Shown here: positions 20,805 through 30,288 of the stretch, in pieces
Position numbering within the stretch: the first letter of the stretch is position 1
Layout: every line of letters begins with the position of its first letter
From: Aculops lycopersici
Lineage: Eukaryota; Arthropoda; Arachnida; Trombidiformes; Eriophyidae
Assembly (NCBI GenBank): GCA_015350385.1
Contig: WNKI01000002.1
Location: 8,080,404-8,144,403 of the forward strand
DNA length: 64,000 bases
Direction of reading: 5' to 3'
Notes under the pieces: model-generated
Told to the model about the DNA's origin: nothing
The model's database searches: none
What the model saw: the letters and a program-made list of their open reading frames with translations, nothing else
Program-made: the position numbers and the translations under genes

Positions 20805-20810
20805 AATAAA
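20805..20810 (+). terminator. Polyadenylation signal of the IAP gene
   Basis: AATAAA 32 bases after the IAP stop codon. Confidence 0.6.
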
Positions 20811-20902
20811 CCATCAATAATTAGAATCGCGATGCATGCGGTACCCCACCATCTTAGTCATAACAAGAGTTTGAACAAAAGCCGTGCTGAGGTCCGACCT
20901 TA

Positions 20903-20908
20903 TTTATT
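20903..20908 (-). terminator. Polyadenylation signal of liprin-alpha
   Basis: TTTATT on the plus strand, 10 bases past the liprin-alpha stop. The IAP and liprin-alpha transcripts converge with only 144 bases between stop codons. Confidence 0.55.
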
Positions 20909-20917
20909 CAGAGTAAT

Positions 20918-23900
20918 CTAAACTAATCTGTCACTTTTATCGCCAGTCGAGTTGATGTCTCCTCCTTGTTTTTGTTGTTGCATTTGAGATCTAGCCCTAG
21001 ATGGTGACATGGACGTTTCATGGGGTGATACAGATTGCTGAGGGTTTGAGATCATAATGTTTGAGGCTTGTTGCATCTGCTGTTGTTGCTGCTGTATAAA
21101 TTGATGGTTCTGAGTCCGTTGGACTGCAAGATACTGCGCAACTTGTTGGTCGATGAGATGCAAGCCCTCGGTCGCTAGATGAACGAGCTCGCCAAAAGCT
21201 CGATCTAGCAACTGGCGAGCATGGGTATTTTGACTAGGTATTTGTAAGGCCAAAGCCAATTGGCTAGAGCTGAAGTTTTCATCTAGGGCAATGAGTCCAC
21301 CATGGATACCACTCTCAAGTAGGTTGTTAGAAAATTGTTGCAATTCCACTGAGTTCGCCCATTTGATCATACGCTCATTAGACCAAACCATGATGTTTGT
21401 ATTGCCTCCTTCAGCCCTCCTGCGAAGTTCCTCTAGTAAACCTCTATCATAACTCACTCTCTTCAAACAGCTGATTCCTCTCTGTAAACTGTTCCTATGG
21501 AACGAGTCTACCACCTTTAAATGAGCTCGTAGATCTTTCTTTGTTAAATGCTCAAGCATTCTTGCATCTACCAGGCATTCCATAAAAGTGGATCGGTATT
21601 GGGGCAAGCCTAAGGAAGGTAGCCACTCGTTGCCGATCCATTCATGATTCATTTGACCACTTGTCAAGCTCGATTGCAAGGCAGCTGGTCGAGCAGCGGA
21701 AGTGGGTGAAGTAAGGGCAACCATTTCCTGTATGGCCAATCGTAATTTGAGTCTATGTAGGGGATTGCTGATCCCTAATTCTCGTTGCATCTCAGTATCG
21801 CTTAGTGCCGACATAATTGCACCTGACTTCACGTTTGCCCTACAAGCGGCCACATACCAAGCAGGCATGCCAACCCAGAGCTCTAGCCAGGCGACAATCG
21901 TGGGTCCATTCCAAAGAGCAAACGGTGTTCCAGCATATATGGCCTCGGCGAGAAGCTCCTGCTTCTGCCTAGTCTTTCTATCAAGTTCGTCCTTGAAAAT
22001 CCTCTGGTTGGCTTGCATTTGAACTTGTTGAAGCTGGGCTAGTTGTGGATTTTGACCCTGTGGTTGTTGCTGTGACTGCTGTTGTGTCTGTTGCTGATGC
22101 ATTTGATAATTTTGTGCTACTTCCGCCACAGGTCTAACTTGGTTGGTCGATGGGTTATACATCAAAGTGCCGCCAGGAGTGCGATGTTGTTGTGGCGGTT
22201 GCTGTTGCTGTTTGGTGGGGTCCAGTTGCTGTTGTTGTTGGAAGTCATATATGCTGTTGTAATCTGGCATTGTTGCAAACTGGGGAAGTCCTTGAGTCTG
22301 ATACAGGTGGTTGGGCGGGGCTTGAGCAAATATCATAGGAGCATAGTGGTTCGGTTGAGACTGCTGCATTTGGTTGGCTTGTTGGCTCAACATTTGCGAT
22401 GACTTGTCACGACGATAACTAGATGGAAGCAGACGGCTAACTAAGGCATTCTTGATCAAACTTCTGCTCTTCGATTTCTTCATTATGGGCATCATTGGAG
22501 GCATTGGCAAACCAGGCTGACCCTCGGCAAAGTAGGCCATTGTTGCCTGTTGCGTGCTTGGTTGAGCTTGTCCATTTAGATTGTAAAAACTCATAGAGTT
22601 CGCGTCTAGAGCATATAACATACTATAGGTGGACGGCATTTGGCTCAAGATTGGATTGAATTGCTGCTGCTGTTGTTGGTGGCTTAGAATGAGACTCTGC
22701 AATGAGTCCATCGATGGTGTTGTCGGAATTTTGTCAAGTGTTGGAGTTGCTGTCAATCTCTGATGCATTGGCGAGTATGCCATTGAATTTGGTTGCGCAA
22801 GTCCCCTTTTTTGTAGTAATTGTCGATTGGATGCAACCCTAGCGTTTGCTGCTTGATCAGGATCCTCGCGCCTTTGTACAATCTGATGTCGACTAGCATA
22901 CAATTTGTCAATTTTGTAATCACTATCCGATGAAAACTTGGCCAGTTCCAGTGGTTTGTTTTGTTGCGCCGCATCAATTTGCTGGTCCGATGTTTGGCCA
23001 ATCCAATTATCAGCAGGTTGTGCATTGAACCGCTCATTCAAATTTGAGGAATCGAAGGGTTGTTGTTGCGATAGTAGATGACTTGTGGAGTTAAAGTTGT
23101 TGTTTTCTTGTGATGATGTTGGAATTTGTGAGGATATTGGCACGACCATGGGGTTAGGATTCGATAGATCGCCAATGGAGCCTCGAGGAGTTGAACGTCC
23201 GCTTTGGGGTGGCGAAATACCTGGTCTATAGAAGGATAAACCACTTGAGGCATTGTACATAAAGTTTGATGGGTCCAAGTTCATCGAGTTATCCCTTGAC
23301 ATGTTGACCAATAGCTCATCCTTGTCTTGGTGATGTTGTTGGCGGCACTTAAGTTGATCTTGATATTGCTTTTCATCTTGAATGGTGCGTATTTGGTTAT
23401 TTATTTCGTCCAGTTTCTCCTGCAAAGCAACCGCATTGGCTAGAGCAGTTTGTGTGTCGGAAGAGGGTAGGTAAAAATTGGCCGAGCTACTATTACTGTT
23501 AGCCGCCGAAGATTTCATATTTGATGGCGAGCTTCTAATGGGCGGTCCACTCTGACTCGAAGCCCCAGGTTCATTTTGTATCAGAAGTAGTGGATCTGAA
23601 ATGGCTGAATGTCTATTCTCAAGGTTGGCTTCTAGTTTCTTATTTCGCATTTTTATAGTTTCTAGTTCATTCTTGGCATTGCTTAGCTCTTGCTCGATTC
23701 GCTCCTTCTCTTCAATTGCAGTGTCAAGTAACTTCCGGGTTTTAGTTAGATCCTGATTCAATAGACTCTTTTCGTCCAATGCAGCCATTTGCTCCTTGAG
23801 ATGTTTATGTAAACGTTCAGTAGATTCTTCCAATAACTTGTCTACTGTTTCACTAAGACGCTGATTATGCTCTTCATTCATTCGCTCACGTTGCTTCATA

Positions 23901-25183
23901 CGATTTAGCTCGTCATTCTTCTCTCTGAGTTGGTTTTCTAAACTTCGGACGCATTCATTAAAAGCTTGTAATTTCTCACTATTGTCTGTAAGATTGTCAA
24001 ATTCTTGACCATTAAGTAGTTTGTCAAGCGCAGCAGAGTCGTGAGCTTGTTGATTCTTAAGTAGTTGCTCGATTTGTTGCTCAGCCAAGTTTAGCTTTTC
24101 CGTTAGTGTAATAATTTTACCCTCGCTTATTTTAATCTGTGAATCTCTACTTGATAAATCCAACTCAAGCTTTGTTTTAGCCTCGCTGGCTGCACTAGAA
24201 TCCCTCTTTGCTATCAGGTATCGATTCTCAAGAGTTGTTATCCTCTCCTCCTGGTCCTTATTCTGCGCGGTTTGTTCGTTAAGTTCATTCTCGAGCCTAG
24301 ATTTTGCCTCTTTTAGGTGAAGAATTTCCTCGCGAGCATCGCGTAATGAAGATTGCAATAAGTCTAGTTGATCTCCTGATTCCTTGAGCCTCAGTCTCAT
24401 GTCCAGGATGTCACCCGTTTGCCTTTCAATCAGCTGACGCATGGCGGCAGTATCAGGATCCGACGCCTGTGAGGATTCAATCGATGTTTTATTACCTCCA
24501 TTTGAATCGTCAGTTTGCTGTTGTTGTTGTGATTGATTATTGGGTGTTTTGTTTTGTTGAAGTAGTTCATTTCCAATGCGAGCCTCTCGTAGTTTCTCCT
24601 CTAACTTACTAATCTTGTCTAACGCCTGCCTTAAACGCTCGCGAACTTTCTCATCTAAAGCTTTGTGATGCTCGAATAGCGACTTAAGAGCATTAAGTAC
24701 CTCGTATTCGGACGATACGCCATTGTGTCCATTTTGATTTGCTTGATCTTGTTGCCGCTTTACAACTGTTACCTTGAGCGACTTTTCATGTCGAGCTACT
24801 AAACATTCTAAATGTTCTAGTAGCAGTCGAGTATTTGACCTCTCTGCCTTGAGTTCCAGTATTTCCTCATTCTTCTCGGAAAGTTTCTCTTTGGTTTGAT
24901 TCAGTTCTTGTGTCAGTATAGTATAATCCTTTGGTAAGCTTGAATCGATTAAAACCTTCAACGAGTCTCGCTCCTTCTCCAGCATAGTTACTTTATTTTG
25001 ACTGTCAGTCAACTTTGCTTGCGTATCTCGTATTGTGTCCATCAATTTATCTCGTTCATCTAACATGGTAACCATAAGTTGCTCAAAATTTGCTTCTTCG
25101 CCAGAGGCAAAGTTTGTCATCCCATTACGTTGGCAAACGGAATCCTCCGCAATGGGAGGCATTGCACAAACCGAATCCCACAT
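20918..25183 (-). CDS. Liprin-alpha (SYD-2), active-zone scaffold
   Basis: An uninterrupted 1421-codon liprin-alpha, a scaffold that recruits LAR-type receptor phosphatases, RIM, ELKS and kinesin-3 to presynaptic active zones. The N-terminus carries the hallmark blocks FEQLMVTMLDERDKL, AERSNTRLLLEHLECLVARHE and ALKSLFEHHKALDEKVRERLR, then long coiled coils to about residue 530. A long Gln/Asn/Ser/Pro-rich linker (about 540-1080) has poly-Gln tracts. Three C-terminal SAM domains follow, near 1089-1158 (starting WNGPTIVAWLELWVGMPAWY), 1178-1240 (WIGNEWLPSLGLPQYR) and 1264-1335 (VWSNERMIKWANSV). Typical family length is about 1200; the excess lies in the linker and tail. One exon of 4.3 kb is striking, since mammalian and fly orthologues are split. 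Confidence 0.95.
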   Translation of the reverse strand: MWDSVCAMPPIAEDSVCQRNGMTNFASGEEANFEQLMVTMLDERDKLMDTIRDTQAKLTDSQNKVTMLEKERDSLKVLIDSSLPKDYTILTQELNQTKEKLSEKNEEILELKAERSNTRLLLEHLECLVARHEKSLKVTVVKRQQDQANQNGHNGVSSEYEVLNALKSLFEHHKALDEKVRERLRQALDKISKLEEKLREARIGNELLQQNKTPNNQSQQQQQTDDSNGGNKTSIESSQASDPDTAAMRQLIERQTGDILDMRLRLKESGDQLDLLQSSLRDAREEILHLKEAKSRLENELNEQTAQNKDQEERITTLENRYLIAKRDSSAASEAKTKLELDLSSRDSQIKISEGKIITLTEKLNLAEQQIEQLLKNQQAHDSAALDKLLNGQEFDNLTDNSEKLQAFNECVRSLENQLREKNDELNRMKQRERMNEEHNQRLSETVDKLLEESTERLHKHLKEQMAALDEKSLLNQDLTKTRKLLDTAIEEKERIEQELSNAKNELETIKMRNKKLEANLENRHSAISDPLLLIQNEPGASSQSGPPIRSSPSNMKSSAANSNSSSANFYLPSSDTQTALANAVALQEKLDEINNQIRTIQDEKQYQDQLKCRQQHHQDKDELLVNMSRDNSMNLDPSNFMYNASSGLSFYRPGISPPQSGRSTPRGSIGDLSNPNPMVVPISSQIPTSSQENNNFNSTSHLLSQQQPFDSSNLNERFNAQPADNWIGQTSDQQIDAAQQNKPLELAKFSSDSDYKIDKLYASRHQIVQRREDPDQAANARVASNRQLLQKRGLAQPNSMAYSPMHQRLTATPTLDKIPTTPSMDSLQSLILSHQQQQQQFNPILSQMPSTYSMLYALDANSMSFYNLNGQAQPSTQQATMAYFAEGQPGLPMPPMMPIMKKSKSRSLIKNALVSRLLPSSYRRDKSSQMLSQQANQMQQSQPNHYAPMIFAQAPPNHLYQTQGLPQFATMPDYNSIYDFQQQQQLDPTKQQQQPPQQHRTPGGTLMYNPSTNQVRPVAEVAQNYQMHQQQTQQQSQQQPQGQNPQLAQLQQVQMQANQRIFKDELDRKTRQKQELLAEAIYAGTPFALWNGPTIVAWLELWVGMPAWYVAACRANVKSGAIMSALSDTEMQRELGISNPLHRLKLRLAIQEMVALTSPTSAARPAALQSSLTSGQMNHEWIGNEWLPSLGLPQYRSTFMECLVDARMLEHLTKKDLRAHLKVVDSFHRNSLQRGISCLKRVSYDRGLLEELRRRAEGGNTNIMVWSNERMIKWANSVELQQFSNNLLESGIHGGLIALDENFSSSQLALALQIPSQNTHARQLLDRAFGELVHLATEGLHLIDQQVAQYLAVQRTQNHQFIQQQQQQMQQASNIMISNPQQSVSPHETSMSPSRARSQMQQQKQGGDINSTGDKSDRLV

Positions 25184-26344
25184 TTTGGTTTGCTTTAGTT
25201 ATGTTAGCGCTTCGTGGAGTTGTTTCTGCTCTTCTTCTGTCTATCTACCCCTCCTTCCTATAATGTGGGTCTATGTTGACGTTTCTATTACTAATGTCTT
25301 CGTTGTTATTGCACCCGTATAAGATTGACATTAATGCATATCAGATGTAAGTAGGACTAAAGTTAAATATTGCAGTTGTTTACAGTGGAATGATAGATGA
25401 TATAAGTTCTTTGGTATGATATAATAAATGCCCCTGTTTCGTCTGTCCTAACCCACTACTTTATCGTCTGGTTAGTAGATAGGATAGTTTTCATACAAAT
25501 ACTGAATGCAAAAGGTTACTGAGATCGAATGAATAAATGCATCGTTTATCACTCTTGCACCAACTTAATCTACACAAGTTGTCAGTGGATAATACTGAAA
25601 TGATATAATTGAATTATCAGAAACGATAACAGTAGTAATATTGATGGTGATGATGATAGTAATAATAAAAATAATAATAAAGTAAATCAAATGATTTGTT
25701 GCGATCTAAATCTAATTGGCTTAATATCTGAGTAGAGTGCGGAGTGGTTTGGTTTCTGTCAGGACGATGGTGTAATAGTGGATCGCAGGTGAAGCTTTGG
25801 GTAGAATTTTGCGTATGATTAAACGTCAAATCTATCGTAATAACTTGCAGTTGATTAATTTGCTTGATCTAAATGATTTGGTGATGCAATAAGTGAGAGT
25901 GTCTCTGGCCAAAGCACTCTAGTCGAGCTCTTGCCCTTCTTGTATTTGTTTAGAGACGAGGATGCAGGGCAATTCAATAAATGGACTGGCCTGTTGGGTT
26001 TACCATGAGGACTAAAATACAATGTAGCAGTAATATAGTAGGGAGATAGGGAGATAGAAGTGGAGATGAAGCACCAAGCTAGTGGGGACAATTTAATAAT
26101 AACAAAAACAACATTCAGTTCCTCACGTACGGGACGCAATGGGAGCGCGCGGCAGACAGACAGTTTACTCCGCCAATACCACTACAACCACCGCCGCAGT
26201 CGGTGGTTGTGTTGTGCAAACTTGCTGGCTGTTGGTCTTGTTGCGGTGGCGGCGTAACAAGCGAGAGTGACAGTGTGTGAGCGAGCGAGCAATGAGTGTG
26301 CCTCGTTTGTTACGGCAAGTCAATGGCTTTATGGTGATAGAGAA

Positions 26345-26366
26345 GGAGAGAGAGAGAGAGAGAGAG
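26345..26366. repeat. (GA)n microsatellite
   Basis: About eleven GA units. Confidence 0.9.
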
Positions 26367-27724
26367 AAAGAAAAAGTAGTGCAGTGGCTCAGTGCGGCGG
26401 CAGAAAGTCTATACAAACTTTCTGCACTGGAGAGAGTGCGAGGAGATCTGCGTACAAAATGCTGACGAAAAGAATTACGCAAAGCGTTTGTGCGACTGGG
26501 CGCTGGTGGCGCCGAATACATGTACTTACTCTCGTTTAAGGCCGCCCAATGCTGACTTGCCTTGATGTGCCGCTGCTGGCGTCTCCGCTGCCGCGGTGGC
26601 GGCGCTCATGCCACACGAGCGACGCTATGTACCTCGAGTAGGAAAGAACCTGGCGCCCGCTGTACGCGCAACTGTGTTTTCGGCCACCGCAGCGCATGGA
26701 AGCGGTGACCATCAACTCTCCATCGACTTACTAAACTCGTATAGTATACTGTATGCACTCAACTCAACCATGATTTCGATCCCTCTTTCAATCCAAAGCC
26801 GCGAAAAGCCTCAGCAACTCTCACCTCGCAGCCTCGAACACCAGAGTCACCAAGTTGGCGGCGCTATGTGCTCTATCGGTTTTACTGCCTCTGCCAGCAC
26901 AGTCGCCACCACCGCCGCCGCCGCCACCACCATCGCCACTGTTGCAGTGAGCCTGCGCCCCCACGTACCTACCACTTCCACTTCTATCACTGCAGGCCAT
27001 TTCATACGTTCGACTGAATTAAGTTTCGATTTGCGTCACTGACAATACCTATAGTCGGTAGGTAGACAGGCGGACGGGCTGTCCAACCAACCCAGCTCTG
27101 CCAACTGGCTAAACTTTAGTGAGTCCATGCATCAGGCGCTAGGAGTAGTTGATGTGTAGCAAAGGCAACTCGAAACTACAGTTACCAATGCATCGGCAAC
27201 GTTTGCGTTTACTTGAACCACTGGGACTGGTAAAGGTTGCTTGAGACCCATTAGTCTTTCGATGTTCAAACTAGACAACACGAAGCCAATAGCAATGTCT
27301 GGGGTAGACAACATCAAGGTGCTGAATGAGAGTTCGCTTTCTCGAAAGCGGTAGAGATAAAGACTAAAGACACACACTAAACTCTTGCCCCCCACTACTT
27401 CAGTGTCGATAAGTTAGAAGCCTATCTAAGTTACCAACCAAACAGCGTGACTTTGAAATCTTCGCCTCTTGATGGTGATGGTGGTGTTTATTGAGACGAG
27501 TTCGCGTTTGCTAGGTTCAACCACCGGTTCCACTTTTTACAACAAGAACTCACCTCTCAGAGTGACCATTATAAAATTTGCAACGGCACCAAAGTCAATA
27601 AGCAAGTGTTTGTAGACTTGAAGTCTCAAGTCTCGTCCAGCATTGAATCTTATTGCTGGTACCTAAGTGGAAATCTGCCACGCCTGTTGTCGCAATGGCG
27701 GCGGCGGTAGCAAGAGTTGGTGTC

Positions 27725-27770
27725 ACGATTGGTGTACAGAGACTTCTAGTGGTCTCTGTACACCAATCGT
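27725..27770. repeat. Perfect inverted repeat, 19-bp arms with 8-base loop
   Basis: Arms at 27725-27743 and 27752-27770 are exact reverse complements, with loop TTCTAGTG. The flanks do not pair further. It could extrude as a cruciform or fold in RNA. The stem is shorter than a usual microRNA precursor. Confidence 0.95.
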
Positions 27771-28521
27771 TTCTTCCATATCTTTCCATTATGGCTGTTG
27801 GCACGTCACCGTTTAGCTGGAAGAACTTGAGGACGGAAGGATTATAGTCGAGTAACTATACTTATCGATCACAAAGTCATTCACTGGAAGTGGCTTGCAA
27901 AAACTGCGCCAGCATCAAAGATGCTTCCTCACCTCTACCACCACTACTAGAGGCATTCGTGATTACGGCGACAGCGGTTGTGGTGGCGATAACATCTGCG
28001 GTCCACCGATCAGTCATCTCGCTTTTGGTAGCTGTCGCAGTTACCCTTTGCCGTCTCCGTCATATTCGACTCGTCAAGACCGAATGACGACAGTGAAGCA
28101 AACTCGTGCGACTCCAGGAAGTAAAAGTTGCACATTGCTACATGAAGTCACCCTGCGCATCAGCACGACCAATATTAAGCGATGCTCGTCACATACACAC
28201 TCACCTACACAATAGAACACCAACTTCAACGTCGAGCTTCGTCCGTGATGCTTGAGGAAGTTGAAGTTTGTGGCCATGTTGTACCTTAGGTTAGCATAAC
28301 GATGAGCCAACTGACTCTCATTGGATGTTCACTCATACTCCTCGCGGCTCATCGTCATCAAAATCATAATCTCTCGACACCTGAGCCCTTCCAGTTCCTT
28401 TTTTGGTATCTTCGTCGTTCTTGAGGCGAAGATGAAGGATCAGTCGCAATTTTCAAGTTGAATCGTGAAGTTCCTTTCTCGACTTTAATTGAACAGATAG
28501 AAATCATTGAAGCGTCTCAAA

Positions 28522-28986
28522 ATGAATCACTCAATTGTAAATCAGCTCTCACTTACAAGCGCTCTCTTGACTCTTCTTCTGGTGTCTTCGAGCCTCAGGC
28601 GTGATGTCGATGCCAAGGAGGCCGGAAATCGCCAGCAAACAAACAACAACAACAATCAACCTCTAGCAAATCTGGACAAAGTTTTGAAGCAGGCTAATGG
28701 AATCAAGGTCGACGCCATCATGGACCCAAAGCTGGCCTCGAACGTGACCAACGCACTCAATGAAATGGCGATAAACCTACGCAAGATGCTGACAGAGAAT
28801 CGCCGTCTGTCTAGCCAAATACAGGAAGTAGTGCAACGAGTAGGAAATGCGACTGGAGTTAATGCAACCACCGCAATGAATGGAATGCAACAGCAGACGT
28901 CCAATTTGACAGGATTAGTTAACACGGCTAATTTGAATAGCCTAACTAGCTTGATGTCGAGATTCCAAGTGCCGGCACTAAATTGA
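28522..28986 (+). CDS. Small secreted protein of unknown function
   Basis: 154 residues from the ATG at 28522. The start MNHSIVNQLSLTSALLTLLLVSSS is a classical signal peptide with likely cleavage after VDA. The mature part is about 120 residues, with an Asn-rich segment after cleavage, then an amphipathic helical region (NALNEMAINLRKMLTENRRL) and several N-glycosylation sequons (NVT, NAT, NLT). It has no cysteines after the signal. AATAAA at 28995-29000, directly after the stop, supports a real transcript end. I recognise no family. Confidence 0.65.
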   Translation: MNHSIVNQLSLTSALLTLLLVSSSLRRDVDAKEAGNRQQTNNNNNQPLANLDKVLKQANGIKVDAIMDPKLASNVTNALNEMAINLRKMLTENRRLSSQIQEVVQRVGNATGVNATTAMNGMQQQTSNLTGLVNTANLNSLTSLMSRFQVPALN

Positions 28987-28994
28987 GTTGCAAA

Positions 28995-29000
28995 AATAAA
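28995..29000 (+). terminator. Polyadenylation signal of the small secreted protein gene
   Basis: AATAAA 9 bases past the stop codon. Confidence 0.6.
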
Positions 29001-29173
29001 ATATAGCCTATAGGCACTCAGCCTTCATTGTGTTTTGCTTTATGAGATTTGTTTGTTTTATTTGGCTTGCAGGATGAATAAATATCGCCAGCAAGCTTTT
29101 CGATCAATATTGTAAGATTGTTCAAGCATATTTACAAAAACAATAATAACAGACTCATCAGTAGTCACCCAGA

Positions 29174-29632
29174 TCATGGTGAAATCATTTGAGGCTTGTT
29201 GATAATATGACACTTGAAATTAACACCGAGTTTCTTCAGTAAGTCCTCAGTTCGCATAATCTTTCTATAGTGCTGTCTAAGCTTCTTTGGATTTCTCAAG
29301 TCTACATTGTGTGATTTCTTTGCTATCTCGACGGTCGTTGGCCCCTTGTAAGACTTCTTAAATAGGTTTTTGGGAAGGTCGCGCTTATCCATTTGTCTGC
29401 ATTTAAGAACTTGATTGAAGAATAGGTAATTGTGCATGGCATCAGCCGCGGCCTTGGCCACTTGTGGTAACTCAAACTCGACAAACCCAAAGCCCTTGCT
29501 CTTGTGTGTTTTCTTTGATCTAAGCAACAGGACGTTAACAACTTTACCGAACTGAGAAAAGTATTTTTTCATTTGTTCCTCATAGAAACCGTGGGGGATG
29601 TTGTTTAGCTTGATCACAGTTCTATCAGCCAT
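29174..29632 (-). CDS. NIFK/Nop15-like nucleolar RRM protein
   Basis: 152 residues from the ATG at 29632, which places the RRM at the very N-terminus; an in-frame ATG at 29686 would add 18 residues. The RRM (about 5-85) has RNP2 VIKLNNI and RNP1 SKGFGFVEF (45-53), with YEEQMKKYFSQFGKV between. The match to NIFK (MKI67 FHA-interacting nucleolar protein) and yeast Nop15 extends past the RRM through DAMHNYLFFNQVLKC. These proteins act in large ribosomal subunit assembly (ITS2 region). At 152 residues it is about half the vertebrate length and lacks the C-terminal FHA-binding part, so it is closer in plan to Nop15. Confidence 0.8.
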   Translation of the reverse strand: MADRTVIKLNNIPHGFYEEQMKKYFSQFGKVVNVLLLRSKKTHKSKGFGFVEFELPQVAKAAADAMHNYLFFNQVLKCRQMDKRDLPKNLFKKSYKGPTTVEIAKKSHNVDLRNPKKLRQHYRKIMRTEDLLKKLGVNFKCHIINKPQMISP

Positions 29633-29749
29633 GGTGCAATTGTCTGGTGTGAGATTGAAGGGTAGATCTTGATGTTTTTGAAACAAACTTAGATTGGTGG
29701 ATGAATTTGTGTTACCGACGAGTCTAGACCACGTGGTTTTCGCGTTTTC

Positions 29750-30004
29750 TCATTCAATATGTTGTCTAGTTCTTGGATCCCTTCTAAGGTAAACCTTACA
29801 AGACCAATCCAAGTCCGCTAGGAAGTTGAGCCCTACAAATATTCCTCTAATTATTGGTGCCCAAGTTTTAGTTAAGTATGAATCAACGTTGCCTCGTGTC
29901 GTAATTATTCTGTTGGATGCATCGATTTCGGCGTGTAACTTGTCACGCGGCAACCCAAGCTCGCACAGAAAAAGAAGAATAGTGCACAGATAAGGTGCAT
30001 TCAT
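29750..30004 (-). CDS. Possible small secreted protein (84 residues)
   Basis: An ATG-initiated ORF with a short N-terminal hydrophobic stretch (YLCTILLFLCELGL) resembling a signal peptide, followed by about 65 ordinary residues and no low-complexity sequence. It lies head-to-head with the PRPF40-like gene, 284 bases apart, and 117 bases upstream of the NIFK-like start on the same strand. It may be a genuine small gene or a first exon. No homologue recognised; low confidence. Confidence 0.3.
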   Translation of the reverse strand: MNAPYLCTILLFLCELGLPRDKLHAEIDASNRIITTRGNVDSYLTKTWAPIIRGIFVGLNFLADLDWSCKVYLRRDPRTRQHIE

Positions 30005-30288
30005 TTTGTGTTGTGTTGAAAATAAACACCGATATCTTTAGATATTAAAATTATAAGATCGTTTATTTGTTGGTGGCCAATCTAATCTATTAACTGTAAC
30101 CCGGTCACTAATATCAAACTGATGTTCACATATTCAGGTATCAGAATATAAAAATATATGAAACATTGGTAATTATCAACTCCGAGGGTGCAACATAATT
30201 CAGCTAGTATTATAACCAACCACCTCGCTTTGGCCTAGATCTCACCGGCTCTTTTCGTAACACTACCTATGCATTCATAATTAGCGAC

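Larger units (their letters stand above)
25184..28521. other. Intergenic region upstream of liprin-alpha
   Basis: About 3.3 kb with no convincing coding exon. Open frames near 26160-27040 are repeat-biased and overlap on both strands. The stretch holds a GA run at 26345-26366, a GC-rich island around 26500-26950 that could be the liprin-alpha promoter, a minus-strand donor-like AGA/GTAAGT near 26527, and a perfect 19-bp hairpin at 27725-27770. Confidence 0.5.

Noticed and set aside
26165..27042. Several frames of 90-150 codons in the liprin-alpha upstream region
   Set aside because: Driven by GA and triplet repeats and by GC-rich sequence; overlapping on both strands without recognisable domains.
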